Of a DNA stretch of 40,439 nt, positions 23,184 to 31,648 are shown in pieces. Source of the stretch: an uncultured Collinsella sp. (lineage in GTDB: Bacteria > Actinomycetota > Coriobacteriia > Coriobacteriales > Coriobacteriaceae); the NCBI GenBank assembly GCA_900548365.1, contig URKM01000013.1, forward strand, positions 1 through 40,439, given 5' to 3'. Numbering within the stretch: the first letter of the stretch is position 1; each line of letters opens with the position of its first letter. The notes under the pieces are model-generated. The model saw only the letters and a list, made by a program, of their open reading frames with translations, was not told the origin of the DNA and did no database searches. The position numbers were made by a program, and so were the translations under genes.

Positions 23184-25310
23184 ATGAGAGAAGACGATCC
23201 GGTATTCGACGAAGAGCAGGCGCACCTCGACGAGCTCTACGCCCAGCTGCTCGGTTTTCGAGACGACCTCACTCATCAGCTCGAGCACGATCACAAGCAG
23301 GCGGCTGCCGACCTGGTTACCATGAGCGAGGAGATCCGTCCCGACTTCGGCGGCGCGGACGAGACCATGGAGACCTTGGCGGCCATCGAGACGCTCAACG
23401 CCGTCATCGACGCCTACAACCAGTTCCATGACTTCAGCGTCGATCGCCTGCGCAAGGTGCTGCTGCTCCTTCGCCAGCCCTATTTCGCCAAGGTTCGCCT
23501 GAAGATGCGCCCCGACCGCCCCGCCCGCGACGTCTACATCGGCGCGGCGGGCATCACCGACGAGCGCCACACGCCGCTCGTGGTGGATTGGCGCAATCCC
23601 ATCGCCGAGACTTATTACAACCAGGAGAACGGCACGACCAGCTATACGGTGAACGGCCGCGTCAAGACGGTGGAGCTCGAGCTGCGTCGTCAGTTCGACA
23701 TCGAACGCGACCGCCTGCACGCCTATTTCGATACCACGGTGGCCATCGAGGATTCCCTGCTGCTGAACGCCCTGCGCCGCCATCATTCCGAGAAGCTGCA
23801 GGCTATCACGGCGACGATCCAGCGCGAGCAAAACGAGGTCGTGCGCCACGAGGACGTGCCGGTCATGCTGGTCAACGGCATCGCTGGCTCCGGCAAGACC
23901 TCGGTCATGCTCCAGCGCATCGCCTACCTGCTGTACCACCAGCACGAGACGCTCTCGGCGGACCAGGTGTACCTGTTCAGCCCCAACGAGGTGTTCGAGC
24001 GCTATATCGACGGCGTGCTGCCCTCCATGGGCGAGGCCAACCCGCGTCTGTACACCTGGCGCGACTTCGTTGACGAGCAGGGCGCGGGCAACCGCGACGA
24101 CGGCTCCGCGACCCCGGCGCTCTCGCTCGAGCTGCTCGAAGCGGGTATGCCGGGGCTGTCCATCGAGGACGACGACCTGCGCTCGATCATCGTGGACGAC
24201 GAGGTGCTGGTGAGCGCCGGGCAGATCTTCGGCGTCGTCGCCAAGTTCATGCAGTACGGCATCGGCCCGCGCTTCGTGGCGCTCGTCACCGACGAGCTCC
24301 GCAACCGCCTGGACCGCCGCCTGGCCGCCATGGCGCGCGACGACGTGTGGCAGGAGCGCATGCTGGGGCTCGACGTGGAGGAGCAGATCCGCCTGCTGGG
24401 CTGCGCCGCCACGCCTACGGGCGAGGACGATACGGCCGAGCTGACGCGAACCTATGTCGACCAGCTGTTCCTGGCGCCCGCCGAGGCGGCGATCGACCAG
24501 CTGAGCTGGCTCAAGCTCGATCGCATCGGCATGCGCATGCTGGGCAAGAAGACGCTTTCCGCCACCGAGCTGCTCTATCTGCGCCTGCTTATCTGCGGCC
24601 GCGGTGCCACGACCGCCAAGTTCGTGATGGTGGACGAGGTCCAGGATTATTCGGTATCGCAGCTGAAGGTCCTGGCGAAGTTCTTCTCGGGCGCCCACTT
24701 CCTGCTGCTGGGCGACCAGAACCAGGCGATTCGGGAGGGGACGGCGTCGTTCGACGAGACCCAGCGGATCTTCACCGATACCCATGGCTCGGTCGACGTG
24801 TGCCGCCTGCTCACGAGCTATCGCTCGAGCCCCGAGGTCACCGCGGTGTTCTCGGCGCTGGTGAACATGGGCGACGACATCAAGCTGGCGAGCGTGCGCC
24901 GCGCCGGTCTGGCGCCGCGTCGCGAGTCGTTCGAAAGCGAGGACGGGCTCGCGGCGGCCTTGCGCGCCCTGATCGCCGAGGCGACGTGCGAGCGCGAGGA
25001 CGGACCCGCCGGGTTGACGGCCATCGTGGCGCACGACGGCAAGGCCGCCTACCATCTGGCAAAGTTGCTGGATAACGAGGTTCCCGTGCTGAAGAAATCC
25101 CAGTCGCTGCCTGCGTCGGGCGTGGTGATCGTGACCCTCTCCATGGCGAAGGGCCTGGAGTTCGACCACGTGGTCATCGCGGATGCCGACGCGCGGACGT
25201 ATCCGGATACGCCGCTCGCGCGCCGCAGGCTCTATACCGCCGTGTCGCGCGCCATGCACCAGGTCACCCTGTTTGCCGTGGGCGAGTTGTCCGAGCTGCT
25301 CGCTGTATAA
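23184..25310 (+). CDS. helD: UvrD/Rep-like helicase, HelD type (RNA polymerase-associated)
   Basis: A 708-residue superfamily 1 ATPase. The N-terminal coiled-coil region (about residues 1-110) is rich in charged residues and resembles the arm that HelD inserts into the RNA polymerase secondary channel. Walker A is GIAGSGKTS (232-240) and the Walker B-like motif is VDEVQDYS (483-490). The motifs GDQNQAIREG and LTSYRSS follow, then the C-terminal SMAKGLEFDHVV and YTAVSRAMHQ box of UvrD-type enzymes. HelD removes stalled RNA polymerase from DNA (established for Bacillus and Mycobacterium). The length is close to those proteins. ATG 23184 is preceded by GAGAGGG. An in-frame upstream ATG at 23115 has no ribosome site. 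It could also be a general repair helicase, but the domain layout favours HelD. Confidence 0.85.
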   Translation: MREDDPVFDEEQAHLDELYAQLLGFRDDLTHQLEHDHKQAAADLVTMSEEIRPDFGGADETMETLAAIETLNAVIDAYNQFHDFSVDRLRKVLLLLRQPYFAKVRLKMRPDRPARDVYIGAAGITDERHTPLVVDWRNPIAETYYNQENGTTSYTVNGRVKTVELELRRQFDIERDRLHAYFDTTVAIEDSLLLNALRRHHSEKLQAITATIQREQNEVVRHEDVPVMLVNGIAGSGKTSVMLQRIAYLLYHQHETLSADQVYLFSPNEVFERYIDGVLPSMGEANPRLYTWRDFVDEQGAGNRDDGSATPALSLELLEAGMPGLSIEDDDLRSIIVDDEVLVSAGQIFGVVAKFMQYGIGPRFVALVTDELRNRLDRRLAAMARDDVWQERMLGLDVEEQIRLLGCAATPTGEDDTAELTRTYVDQLFLAPAEAAIDQLSWLKLDRIGMRMLGKKTLSATELLYLRLLICGRGATTAKFVMVDEVQDYSVSQLKVLAKFFSGAHFLLLGDQNQAIREGTASFDETQRIFTDTHGSVDVCRLLTSYRSSPEVTAVFSALVNMGDDIKLASVRRAGLAPRRESFESEDGLAAALRALIAEATCEREDGPAGLTAIVAHDGKAAYHLAKLLDNEVPVLKKSQSLPASGVVIVTLSMAKGLEFDHVVIADADARTYPDTPLARRRLYTAVSRAMHQVTLFAVGELSELLAV

Positions 25311-25360
25311 AAGGGTCGACCAAGTCACCCGCGCTGAATAATGTAACCAGTTTGTTGCGA

Positions 25361-25390
25361 CGCCCCCGCTTTTTCGCGGGGGCGCTTCTT
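25361..25390 (+). terminator. terminator after helD
   Basis: CGCCCCCGC (25361-25369) pairs perfectly with GCGGGGGCG (25376-25384) and is followed by CTTCTT. Confidence 0.85.
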
Positions 25391-25403
25391 TCCGAGGGCG
25401 CTC

Positions 25404-25412
25404 TGGTAAAGT
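25404..25412 (+). promoter_or_regulatory. extended -10 promoter of the leu operon
   Basis: TGGTAAAGT carries the TG-n element (25404-25406) and a -10-like TAAAGT (25407-25412). There is no good -35. Transcription would begin about 20 bases before the leader peptide, which is the correct arrangement for an attenuator. Confidence 0.55.
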
Positions 25413-25441
25413 AAAGCGCGTTGGATTACGAAAGGACGCCC

Positions 25442-25510
25442 ATGGAACGCATCATGCATATCGCATCGGAGCTTCTAGGCCTAGCGCTACCTCGTGAGGA
25501 TGCGCGCTAG
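25442..25510 (+). CDS. leuL: leucine-operon leader peptide (22 aa)
   Basis: A short gene of 22 codons with its own ribosome site (AAAGGA at 25431-25436, 5 bases before ATG 25442) and stop TAG at 25508-25510. It reads MERIMHIASELLGLALPRED-type sequence with Leu codons CTT, CTA, CTA, CTA within six codons. CTA is rare in this GC-rich genome, where CTG, CTC and CTT dominate. Stalling of the ribosome at these codons when Leu-tRNA is scarce would control the structure downstream. The last Leu codons lie in the 5' arm of the first hairpin. It lies 175 bases before leuA. This is the classic leader-peptide layout, but it has not been tested. Confidence 0.85.
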   Translation: MERIMHIASELLGLALPREDAR

Positions 25511-25597
25511 GGTCCGTTTCGCACATCGAGAGCACTCGGCACCCGCCCCGCGCATCGCCCTGGTCGAGCAGGGTGGGCGGCGCCTCGGGTGCTTTTT
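25481..25597 (+). promoter_or_regulatory. leucine attenuator: alternative hairpins and terminator
   Basis: Hairpin 1:2 pairs CTAGCGC (25481-25487, the Leu codons) with GCGCTAG (25504-25510), with CCTC/GAGG inside. The antiterminator 2:3 pairs GATGCGCG (25499-25506) with CGCGCATC (25549-25556), a perfect 8 bp. The terminator 3:4 pairs GCACCCG (25539-25545) with CGGGTGC (25586-25592), GCGC (25550-25553) with GCGC (25580-25583), and CGCCC (25556-25560) with GGGCG (25575-25579), followed by TTTTT. The antiterminator and terminator both use 25549-25556 and exclude each other. With Leu plentiful, the terminator should form and stop transcription. With Leu scarce, the stalled ribosome should mask arm 1, and 2:3 forms. 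The pairings are seen; the regulation is inferred. Confidence 0.85.
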
Positions 25598-25685
25598 CAT
25601 GACATCGCGCGCCGCGTGGATATCGCCGCCATCCCCCTGCAAGACAGCTTGTCCCATCCATCGTCTTCTTGTAGGAGGAAGCACC

Positions 25686-27278
25686 ATGAGCCGTAAGATC
25701 GCCATCTTCGATACCACCCTGCGCGACGGCGAGCAGTCGCCCGGCGCAAGCATGAACACCGAGGAAAAGCTCATCATCGCCCGCCAGCTCGTGCGCATGA
25801 AGGTCGACGTCATCGAGGCGGGGTTCCCCATCTCCAGCCCGGGCGACTTCAAGAGCGTGCAGGAGATCGGCCGCATCGCCGGCGACGCCTGCACCGTCTG
25901 CGGCCTCACCCGCGCCGTCGACCGCGATATCGAGGTTGCGGCCGAGGCCCTGCGCACGGCGAAGCGCCCGCGCATCCATACGGGTCTGGGCGTGTCCCCT
26001 AGCCATCTGCGTGACAAGCTCCGCCTCACCGAGGACCAGGCCATCGAGCGCGCCGTGCACGCGGTGAAGTACGCCCGCCGCTTCGTGGACGATGTCGAGT
26101 TCTACGCGGAGGACGCCGGCCGCTCCGACCAGGAGTTCCTCGTGCGCATCATCCAGGCAGCCGTTAAGGCGGGCGCCACCGTGGTGAACATCCCGGATAC
26201 CACCGGCTACAACATGCCGTGGGATTTCGGCGCGCGCATCCGCGACCTGCGCGAGCGCGTCGACGGCATCGAGGACGTCACCATCTCCGTCCACACCCAT
26301 AACGACCTTGGCATGGCTACGGCGCTCGCCCTCGAGAGCGTCCGCAACGGCGCCACGCAGATCGAGTGCACGATCAACGGCCTGGGCGAGCGCGCGGGCA
26401 ATACCTCGCTCGAAGAGGTCGTCATGGCGATCCGCATGCACGAGGAGGCGCTCGACGCCCATACCGGCATCGTCACCACCGAGCTCACGCGTGCTAGCAA
26501 GCTGGTGAGCTCCATCACCGGCATCAACGTCCAGCCCAACAAGGCGATCGTGGGCGCCAACGCGTTCGCCCATAGCTCCGGCATCCATCAAGACGGCGTC
26601 CTCAAGGCGCGTGATACCTACGAGATCATCGACCCCGCGGACGTGGGGGCCGGCGGCTCGCAGATCATCCTGTCCGCCCGCTCCGGCCACGCCGCCCTGC
26701 GCCATCGCATGGGGGAGCTGGGCTATACCTTCAACGATGAGGAGTTCGAGACCATCTACCAGTCCTTCCTGGAGGTCGCGGACAAGAAGAAAGAGGTGTA
26801 CGACGAGGATCTGGAGTCCATAGTCCACGAGCGCGAGCGCGTGAGCGCGGCGATCTGGACCCTGGGCGCGGTGCAGGTCTCCTGCGGCTTCCCGCTCACG
26901 CCTACGGCCACGCTGACGCTGTTGGACGAAGCGGGCGCCGAGCACAAGGTGTGCGCCTTCGGCACCGGCCCCATCGATGCCGTCTACAAGGCGGTCAACC
27001 AGGTGGTCACCGTCGACAACGACCTGTCCGAGTTCGCGATTCAGGCCGTTACGCGCGGCATCGACGCCCTGGGCGAGGTGACCGTGCGCGTGACCGCGGC
27101 GGACGGCGAGGTCTACACGGGTCGCGGATCGGACGGCGACATCGTCGTGAGCTCCACCAAGGCCTATCTCAATGCGTTGAACCGCCTCATCTCGCATCAG
27201 CGCGAGCGCGCCGGCGCCGCCGCTTCCATCGCGCCGGCGGATTCCGTCTCACCTTGCGAGCCGGCGGATGCGCGCTAG
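25686..27278 (+). CDS. leuA: 2-isopropylmalate synthase
   Basis: LeuA condenses acetyl-CoA with 2-ketoisovalerate in the first committed step of leucine synthesis. The 530-residue protein has the TIM-barrel start DTTLRDGEQSPG, the metal-binding HTHNDLGMA motif (VHTHNDLG) and the NGLGERAGN motif. The C-terminal third (about residues 380-510, SAAIWTLGAVQVSCG and later) is the LeuA dimer regulatory domain, which binds leucine for feedback inhibition. ATG 25686 has AGGAGG at 25673-25678. It is the first structural gene of leuACDB, and leuC begins 22 bases after its stop. Confidence 0.97.
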   Translation: MSRKIAIFDTTLRDGEQSPGASMNTEEKLIIARQLVRMKVDVIEAGFPISSPGDFKSVQEIGRIAGDACTVCGLTRAVDRDIEVAAEALRTAKRPRIHTGLGVSPSHLRDKLRLTEDQAIERAVHAVKYARRFVDDVEFYAEDAGRSDQEFLVRIIQAAVKAGATVVNIPDTTGYNMPWDFGARIRDLRERVDGIEDVTISVHTHNDLGMATALALESVRNGATQIECTINGLGERAGNTSLEEVVMAIRMHEEALDAHTGIVTTELTRASKLVSSITGINVQPNKAIVGANAFAHSSGIHQDGVLKARDTYEIIDPADVGAGGSQIILSARSGHAALRHRMGELGYTFNDEEFETIYQSFLEVADKKKEVYDEDLESIVHERERVSAAIWTLGAVQVSCGFPLTPTATLTLLDEAGAEHKVCAFGTGPIDAVYKAVNQVVTVDNDLSEFAIQAVTRGIDALGEVTVRVTAADGEVYTGRGSDGDIVVSSTKAYLNALNRLISHQRERAGAAASIAPADSVSPCEPADAR

Positions 27279-27300
27279 CGTGCAGCAGAAAGGAACGATC

Positions 27301-28587
27301 ATGACCAGACCTATGACCGTAGCCGAGAAGATCCTGGCAGCGCACGCCGGCGTGGACGAGGTCCGCCCCGGCCAGCTGGTCGAATGCGACCTCGACATAG
27401 TCCTCGCGAACGACATCACCGCCCCCATCGCCATCGACGTGTTCGGCGAGCTGGGAGCGAAGCGCGTGTTCGACCGCGACCGCGTCTGCCTGGTGCCCGA
27501 CCACTACGCGCCGAACAAGGATATCAAGAGCGCCGAGCAGACCAAGAAGATGCGCGATTTCGCCCGCGAGCAGGGAATCACCCACTACTGGGAGCAGGGT
27601 TGCGCCGGCATCGAGCACGCGCTGCTGCCCGAGACCGGCACCGTGGTACCCGGAGACCTCATCATCGGCGCGGATTCCCATACCTGCACCTACGGCGCAT
27701 TGGGAGCGTTTTCCACGGGTGTGGGCTCCACGGACGCGGGCGTCGGCTTGGCGACCGGGCGCGCCTGGTTCAAGGTGCCGCCGACCATCCGCTTCGAGAT
27801 CGATGGCGAGCTGCCGGCGGGTGCGAGCGCCAAGGACATCATCCTGCACATCATCGGCCTCATCGGGGTCGACGGCGCGCTGTACCAGGCCATGGAGTTC
27901 GCCGGCTCCACTATCGAGGCGCTCTCCATGGAGGGCCGCATGACGATCTCCAACATGGCGATCGAGGCGGGCGGCAAGGCCGGCATCATCGAGGTGGACG
28001 ATGTCGCGCGCGCCTGGCTCGACGGTCGCTGCCAGCGCGAGTACGTCGAATACCACGCCGATGCCGATGCCGAGTACGCCCGCGTCATCCGCATCGACGC
28101 CGCGGATATCAAGCCCTGCGTCTCCTGGCCGCATCTGCCCAGCAACACCCATCCGGTGGAGGAGAGCCGCCATATCGTCATCGACCAGGCGGTCATCGGC
28201 AGCTGCACCAACGGGCGCATCGAGGATATGCGCGCTGCGGCCCAGGTCATGAGCGGTCGTCGCGTGGCGCCGGGTGTGCGCTGTATCGTGATCCCCGCGA
28301 CCCAGGCCGTGTTCAAGCAGTGCATCGCGGAGGGCCTGACCGATATCTTCATCGATGCGGGCTGCGTGTTCTCCACGCCCACCTGCGGTCCGTGCCTGGG
28401 CGGCTACATGGGCATCCTCGCCGCGGGCGAGCGCTGCGTATCCACCACCAACCGCAACTTCGTGGGTCGCATGGGAGACACAACCAGCGAGGTCTACCTG
28501 GCAAGCCCTGCCGTCGCCGCGGCATCCGCCGTCGCCGGCCACATCGCTTTGCCCGACGACCTCGCGCCCGCGACCGAGACCGAGTAG
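27301..28587 (+). CDS. leuC: 3-isopropylmalate dehydratase large subunit
   Basis: With LeuD it isomerises 2-isopropylmalate to 3-isopropylmalate through an aconitase-type 4Fe-4S cluster. The 428-residue protein has the aconitase motifs GADSHTCTYGALGAF, GSCTNGR and CGPCLGG, which supply the cluster cysteines. It belongs to the shorter 420-residue archaeal/clostridial branch (like HacA), not the 470-residue E. coli type. AAAGGA lies 6 bases before ATG 27301. leuD starts 13 bases after the stop. Confidence 0.96.
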   Translation: MTRPMTVAEKILAAHAGVDEVRPGQLVECDLDIVLANDITAPIAIDVFGELGAKRVFDRDRVCLVPDHYAPNKDIKSAEQTKKMRDFAREQGITHYWEQGCAGIEHALLPETGTVVPGDLIIGADSHTCTYGALGAFSTGVGSTDAGVGLATGRAWFKVPPTIRFEIDGELPAGASAKDIILHIIGLIGVDGALYQAMEFAGSTIEALSMEGRMTISNMAIEAGGKAGIIEVDDVARAWLDGRCQREYVEYHADADAEYARVIRIDAADIKPCVSWPHLPSNTHPVEESRHIVIDQAVIGSCTNGRIEDMRAAAQVMSGRRVAPGVRCIVIPATQAVFKQCIAEGLTDIFIDAGCVFSTPTCGPCLGGYMGILAAGERCVSTTNRNFVGRMGDTTSEVYLASPAVAAASAVAGHIALPDDLAPATETE

Positions 28588-28600
28588 AGGGAGACCTGTC

Positions 28601-29122
28601 ATGAAATTCTGCGGAACCGTCTTTCGCTATGGGCGCGATGTCGACACGGACGTGATCATTCCGGCGCGCTACCTCAACAGCTCCGACCCCGTGCATCTCG
28701 CCGCGCATGCTATGGAGGACATCGACCCGGCGTTCGCGACGAGTGTGCAGCCGGGTGACATCATCGTGGCGGAGGAGAACTTCGGCTGCGGCTCGTCGCG
28801 CGAGCATGCGCCGGTGGCCATCAAGGCCGCGGGCGCGTCCTGCGTGATCGCCAAGAGCTTCGCCCGCATCTTCTACCGCAACGCCATCAACGTCGGGCTT
28901 CCCATCCTGGAGTGCCCGGCGGCGGTCGATGCGATCGTCGCGGGGGATACCGTGGCGGTGGACACCGAGAGCGGGTCGATCGAGAACCGACGCACCGGCG
29001 AGCGCTTTACGGCGGAGCCCTTCCCGCCGTTTATCGCAGAGATCATCGAGGCGGGCGGCCTGGTGGAGCGCACGCGCGCCAAGTTCGCCGCTGCCGACGC
29101 TCGCGCGGCTTTGGGGGAGTAG
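28601..29122 (+). CDS. leuD: 3-isopropylmalate dehydratase small subunit
   Basis: The swivelling-domain partner of LeuC, which closes over the active site. The 173-residue protein matches the small 160-170-residue type that goes with this LeuC branch. Conserved stretches are GRDVDTDVIIPARYL at the start, the substrate loop NFGCGSSREHAP (about residues 60-71) and the SFARIFYRNAINVGLP strand. GAGGGAG at 28588-28594 supports ATG 28601. leuB follows closely. Confidence 0.96.
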   Translation: MKFCGTVFRYGRDVDTDVIIPARYLNSSDPVHLAAHAMEDIDPAFATSVQPGDIIVAEENFGCGSSREHAPVAIKAAGASCVIAKSFARIFYRNAINVGLPILECPAAVDAIVAGDTVAVDTESGSIENRRTGERFTAEPFPPFIAEIIEAGGLVERTRAKFAAADARAALGE

Positions 29123-29185
29123 CCCGTGGCTTCGATTCCCAACCCCTTTGCATCTGGTCCCAGCTCGAGTTCTTGGAGTTGCAAC

Positions 29186-30295
29186 GTGAAGAAGACCTAT
29201 ACCATCTGCTGCCTGCCCGGAGACGGCATTGGCCCGGAGATCATGGCCGAGGGCAAGAAGGTGCTCGCCGCGGTGGGCGCGCGCTTCGGCGTGGATTTCT
29301 CCTGCGAAGACGCGCTCATCGGTGGCGCCGCAATCGACGCGTGCGGAGATCCGCTGCCGGCAGCTACCCTTGAGGCGGCCCGCGCCTCGGACGCCGTGCT
29401 GCTGGCCGCGGTGGGCGGTCCCAAATGGGATACCACCGAGCCGGGTGCGCCCCGTCCGGAGCAGGGCTTGCTCGGTATCCGCAAGGAGCTGGGCCTGTAT
29501 ACCAACCTGCGCCCGGTTCAGGTGTTCTCCCCGCTTGCCGCGGCGTCGACGCTCCGCCCCGAGGTCGTCGCAGACGTCGACATGATGATCGTGCGCGAGC
29601 TCACGGGCGGTCTGTACTTCGGCCGCCGCGAGCGCTTCTACGATGAGGAGGGTGCCGGCGCGAACGGTGCTCCCGGCCAGCGCGCCTACGACACCTTGGA
29701 GTATCGCGAGTTCGAGGTCGAGCGCATCGCCCGCCAGGCCTTCGAAGCGGCGCGCAGGCGCCGTGGGCGCGTGGCGAGCGTCGACAAGGCAAACGTGCTC
29801 GAGACCAGCCGGATGTGGCGCGAGGTGGTCCACCGCGTGCACGATGCGGAGTATGCCGATATCGAGCTCGAGGACGTGCTGGTCGACAACGCGGCGATGC
29901 AGCTGATCAGCCGGCCGGGGGAATTCGACGTGGTGGTGACCGAGAACATGTTCGGCGACATCCTGTCTGATGAGGCGGCTCAGCTCACCGGGTCGCTCGG
30001 CATGCTCGCGAGCGCCAGCCTGGGCGATGGCGTCGCGCTGTACGAGCCCAGCCATGGCAGCGCCCCCGATATCGCGGGCCGCGGCATCGCCAACCCGCTC
30101 GCGCAGATCCTTTCCGTCGAGATGATGCTGCGCTACAGCTTCGATAGGGGGGACGCGGCCGATGCGGTGCACGCGGCGGTCGTCGCCGTGCTGGACGAGG
30201 GGTTCCGCACGGGCGATATCGCGGATGGCGAGACCCCGCGTGATAAGGTCTTGGGCACGGAGGCCATGGGCACGGCGGTGGCTTCGCGCATCTAG
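29186..30295 (+). CDS. leuB: 3-isopropylmalate dehydrogenase
   Basis: LeuB oxidises and decarboxylates 3-isopropylmalate with NAD. The N-terminal motif CCLPGDGIGPEIM starts within 10 residues of the chosen start, as in the family. The substrate motif is RELTGGLYFG, the NAD/metal site is TENMFGDILSDEA, and the C-terminal nucleotide loop is EPSHGSAPDIAG. I chose GTG 29186, which has TTGGAG at 29173-29178 and gives 369 residues. An earlier in-frame GTG at 29126 adds a 20-residue Ser/Pro-rich tail with no family match and also has a ribosome site (GGGGGAG), so the start is uncertain. It is the last gene of leuACDB. No terminator is apparent before the nitroreductase remnant. Confidence 0.93.
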   Translation: MKKTYTICCLPGDGIGPEIMAEGKKVLAAVGARFGVDFSCEDALIGGAAIDACGDPLPAATLEAARASDAVLLAAVGGPKWDTTEPGAPRPEQGLLGIRKELGLYTNLRPVQVFSPLAAASTLRPEVVADVDMMIVRELTGGLYFGRRERFYDEEGAGANGAPGQRAYDTLEYREFEVERIARQAFEAARRRRGRVASVDKANVLETSRMWREVVHRVHDAEYADIELEDVLVDNAAMQLISRPGEFDVVVTENMFGDILSDEAAQLTGSLGMLASASLGDGVALYEPSHGSAPDIAGRGIANPLAQILSVEMMLRYSFDRGDAADAVHAAVVAVLDEGFRTGDIADGETPRDKVLGTEAMGTAVASRI

Positions 30296-30534
30296 GGCGG
30301 GGCGCAGGCGTTCCGGATGGGCGGTGGCTTCGCGCTCGATGCGCGGAGCGCGTCTCCCGTGCGCTCGGCCTTCCGCAGGATGCGGCGCCGCTGATGGTCA
30401 TCGCGCTCGGCGTGCCGGGGGAGACCGTGGTGATGGAGCCGCTGGCTCCCGGCGCCGAGAGCACGGACTACTGGCGCGACGACGCGGGCGTCCACCACAT
30501 CCCCAAGCGCGCGCTGGAGGACGTCTTGCTGTAG
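30296..30534 (+). pseudogene. nitroreductase C-terminal remnant
   Basis: The frame ending at TAG 30532 has no stop back to the end of leuB and contains a recognisable nitroreductase ending. It shows RALGLPQDAAPLMVIALG followed by GVPGETVVMEPL and a YWRDDAGVHHIPKRALED end, as in flavin-dependent nitroreductases with a VHH-PKR tail. Only about 75 residues of the usual 180-200 are present, and the N-terminal flavin-binding part is absent. The first ATG is 30394, within the remnant, and it lacks a strong ribosome site. I interpret it as a decayed fragment left by a deletion joining leuB to the 3' end of the gene. A short expressed protein cannot be excluded. Confidence 0.7.
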
Positions 30535-30565
30535 GCGCGGCGCCGGCGAGCTGTCGCGGCGGGGC

Positions 30566-31351
30566 CTAGATCTCGCGCGCGATGGCGCGGACCACGGCGT
30601 CGGCGGCCAGGCTCGTCTTGCTCGCATCCTCCAATACGAAGATGATCTTGCCCTTGATGCCGAACTCGGTGATCTCCGAGAACAGCACGCGCGGCCCGTC
30701 GACCACGGGGCATATCGAGCTGGCCGCGGCGAGCGCGAGGCTGCCGAGCCTGGTGGCGATCTGGTCGGTATCGCAGGTCGTCGCCGCGCCGTCGTCGCCT
30801 GCTGCGTGCGGGACTGCGAACGGCACCACCACGCGGCTCGCGGGCAGCAGGTGCACGAGCGCCGTCTTCGAGATGATCGAATTGGGGATGATGACGGTCT
30901 GGCCCAGTACGTCTCGTATGGTGGTGTGGCGCCAGCTCACGTCCTGCACCACGCCGGATTCGGCCCCCACCTCGATGTTGTCGCCGGGCTTCACGATGCC
31001 CATGAACGTGACCTGAAGGCCGCCGATGAGGTTGGAGAGGGTGTCTTGGAAGCCCAGGGAGATGGCGATACCTCCGACTCCGAGCGTGGCGACGATGGCG
31101 TTGGCGTTGATGCCGAAGATGCCGTCCAGGATGATGCTCGCTCCGACCACCCAGATGGTGGTGCGCGCGATGTTGATGATGATCGAGGAGCTGGGCAGCG
31201 GGTTGCTGTCCTGGTTGAGGACGTGGCGCAGCGCGCGGGCGGCGACGCGCGCGACGAGGCTGGTCGCGAGGACGAGCAGGACGGTCCAGAAGCCCTTCTG
31301 GACCCAGTCGAGCTGGATGATATGCGCGAGCTGGGCGATGATGTCGTTCAT
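30566..31351 (-). CDS. mscS: MscS-family mechanosensitive ion channel
   Basis: A small-conductance mechanosensitive channel that releases osmolytes on hypo-osmotic shock. The 261-residue protein has membrane helices at about 15-40 and 65-85. The pore-lining TM3 is ATLGVGGIAISLGFQDTLSN, then the beta domain begins (GDNIEVGAESGVVQDVSWRHT, PNSIISKT). The C-terminal cytoplasmic alpha/beta domain ends at GKIIFVLEDASKT. This is the 3-TM, E. coli MscS-type layout. The start is the ATG at 31349-31351, preceded on this strand by AAGGAGCG. It is convergent with the leu operon and divergent from the ABC transporter genes. Confidence 0.9.
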   Translation of the reverse strand: MNDIIAQLAHIIQLDWVQKGFWTVLLVLATSLVARVAARALRHVLNQDSNPLPSSSIIINIARTTIWVVGASIILDGIFGINANAIVATLGVGGIAISLGFQDTLSNLIGGLQVTFMGIVKPGDNIEVGAESGVVQDVSWRHTTIRDVLGQTVIIPNSIISKTALVHLLPASRVVVPFAVPHAAGDDGAATTCDTDQIATRLGSLALAAASSICPVVDGPRVLFSEITEFGIKGKIIFVLEDASKTSLAADAVVRAIAREI

Positions 31352-31367
31352 AGCGCTCCTTCGATAC

Positions 31368-31387
31368 GGGTATCGCACATGATACCC
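31368..31387 (-). promoter_or_regulatory. inverted repeat upstream of mscS
   Basis: GGGTATC (31368-31374) pairs perfectly with GATACCC (31381-31387), with a 6-base spacer, 17-36 bases ahead of the mscS start. It could be a repressor operator or an mRNA leader hairpin. Nothing else in the sequence decides between them. Confidence 0.4.
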
Positions 31388-31442
31388 ATCCGGGACGACC
31401 GCGCGCCCCGGCCGGCGACCGTTTTGCGGTCCGATCCGAACA

Positions 31443-31455
31443 AGGTTAACAACCT
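31443..31455 (+). promoter_or_regulatory. palindrome in the promoter region of the first ABC binding-protein gene
   Basis: AGGTT (31443-31447) and AACCT (31451-31455) flank AAC as a perfect inverted repeat. It overlaps a weak -10-like TAACAA (31447-31452) placed 17 bases after TTGCGG (31424-31429). A regulator binding here would block that promoter. The rest of the 31352-31648 gap shows no gene and no T-box sequence that I can find. Confidence 0.4.
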
Positions 31456-31648
31456 GTGTCATCATCACGGTTTCACCACATCTTGCAGCGGCTCTCGGTA
31501 ACATCTGGTGCCACTGGACGCGCGGCGGCGGGTTGCCGCGCGCGGTCGGGGCGCGTGCGCCGTGCACGCGCTGATCTCGTGTAATGAATCGGGCTGCAGC
31601 GCCGGGAGCGCGCCGCGCCATCGGGCCGCACAGGAAGGGATGGTCGCC

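Noticed and set aside
22722..25328. Long minus-strand open frame opposite helD
   Set aside because: Shadow of the plus-strand gene, which has clear helicase motifs.
31352..31648. T-box riboswitch upstream of the binding-protein gene, as in some trpXYZ loci
   Set aside because: I found no AGGGTGG-ACCGCG core and no T-rich terminator in this leader.
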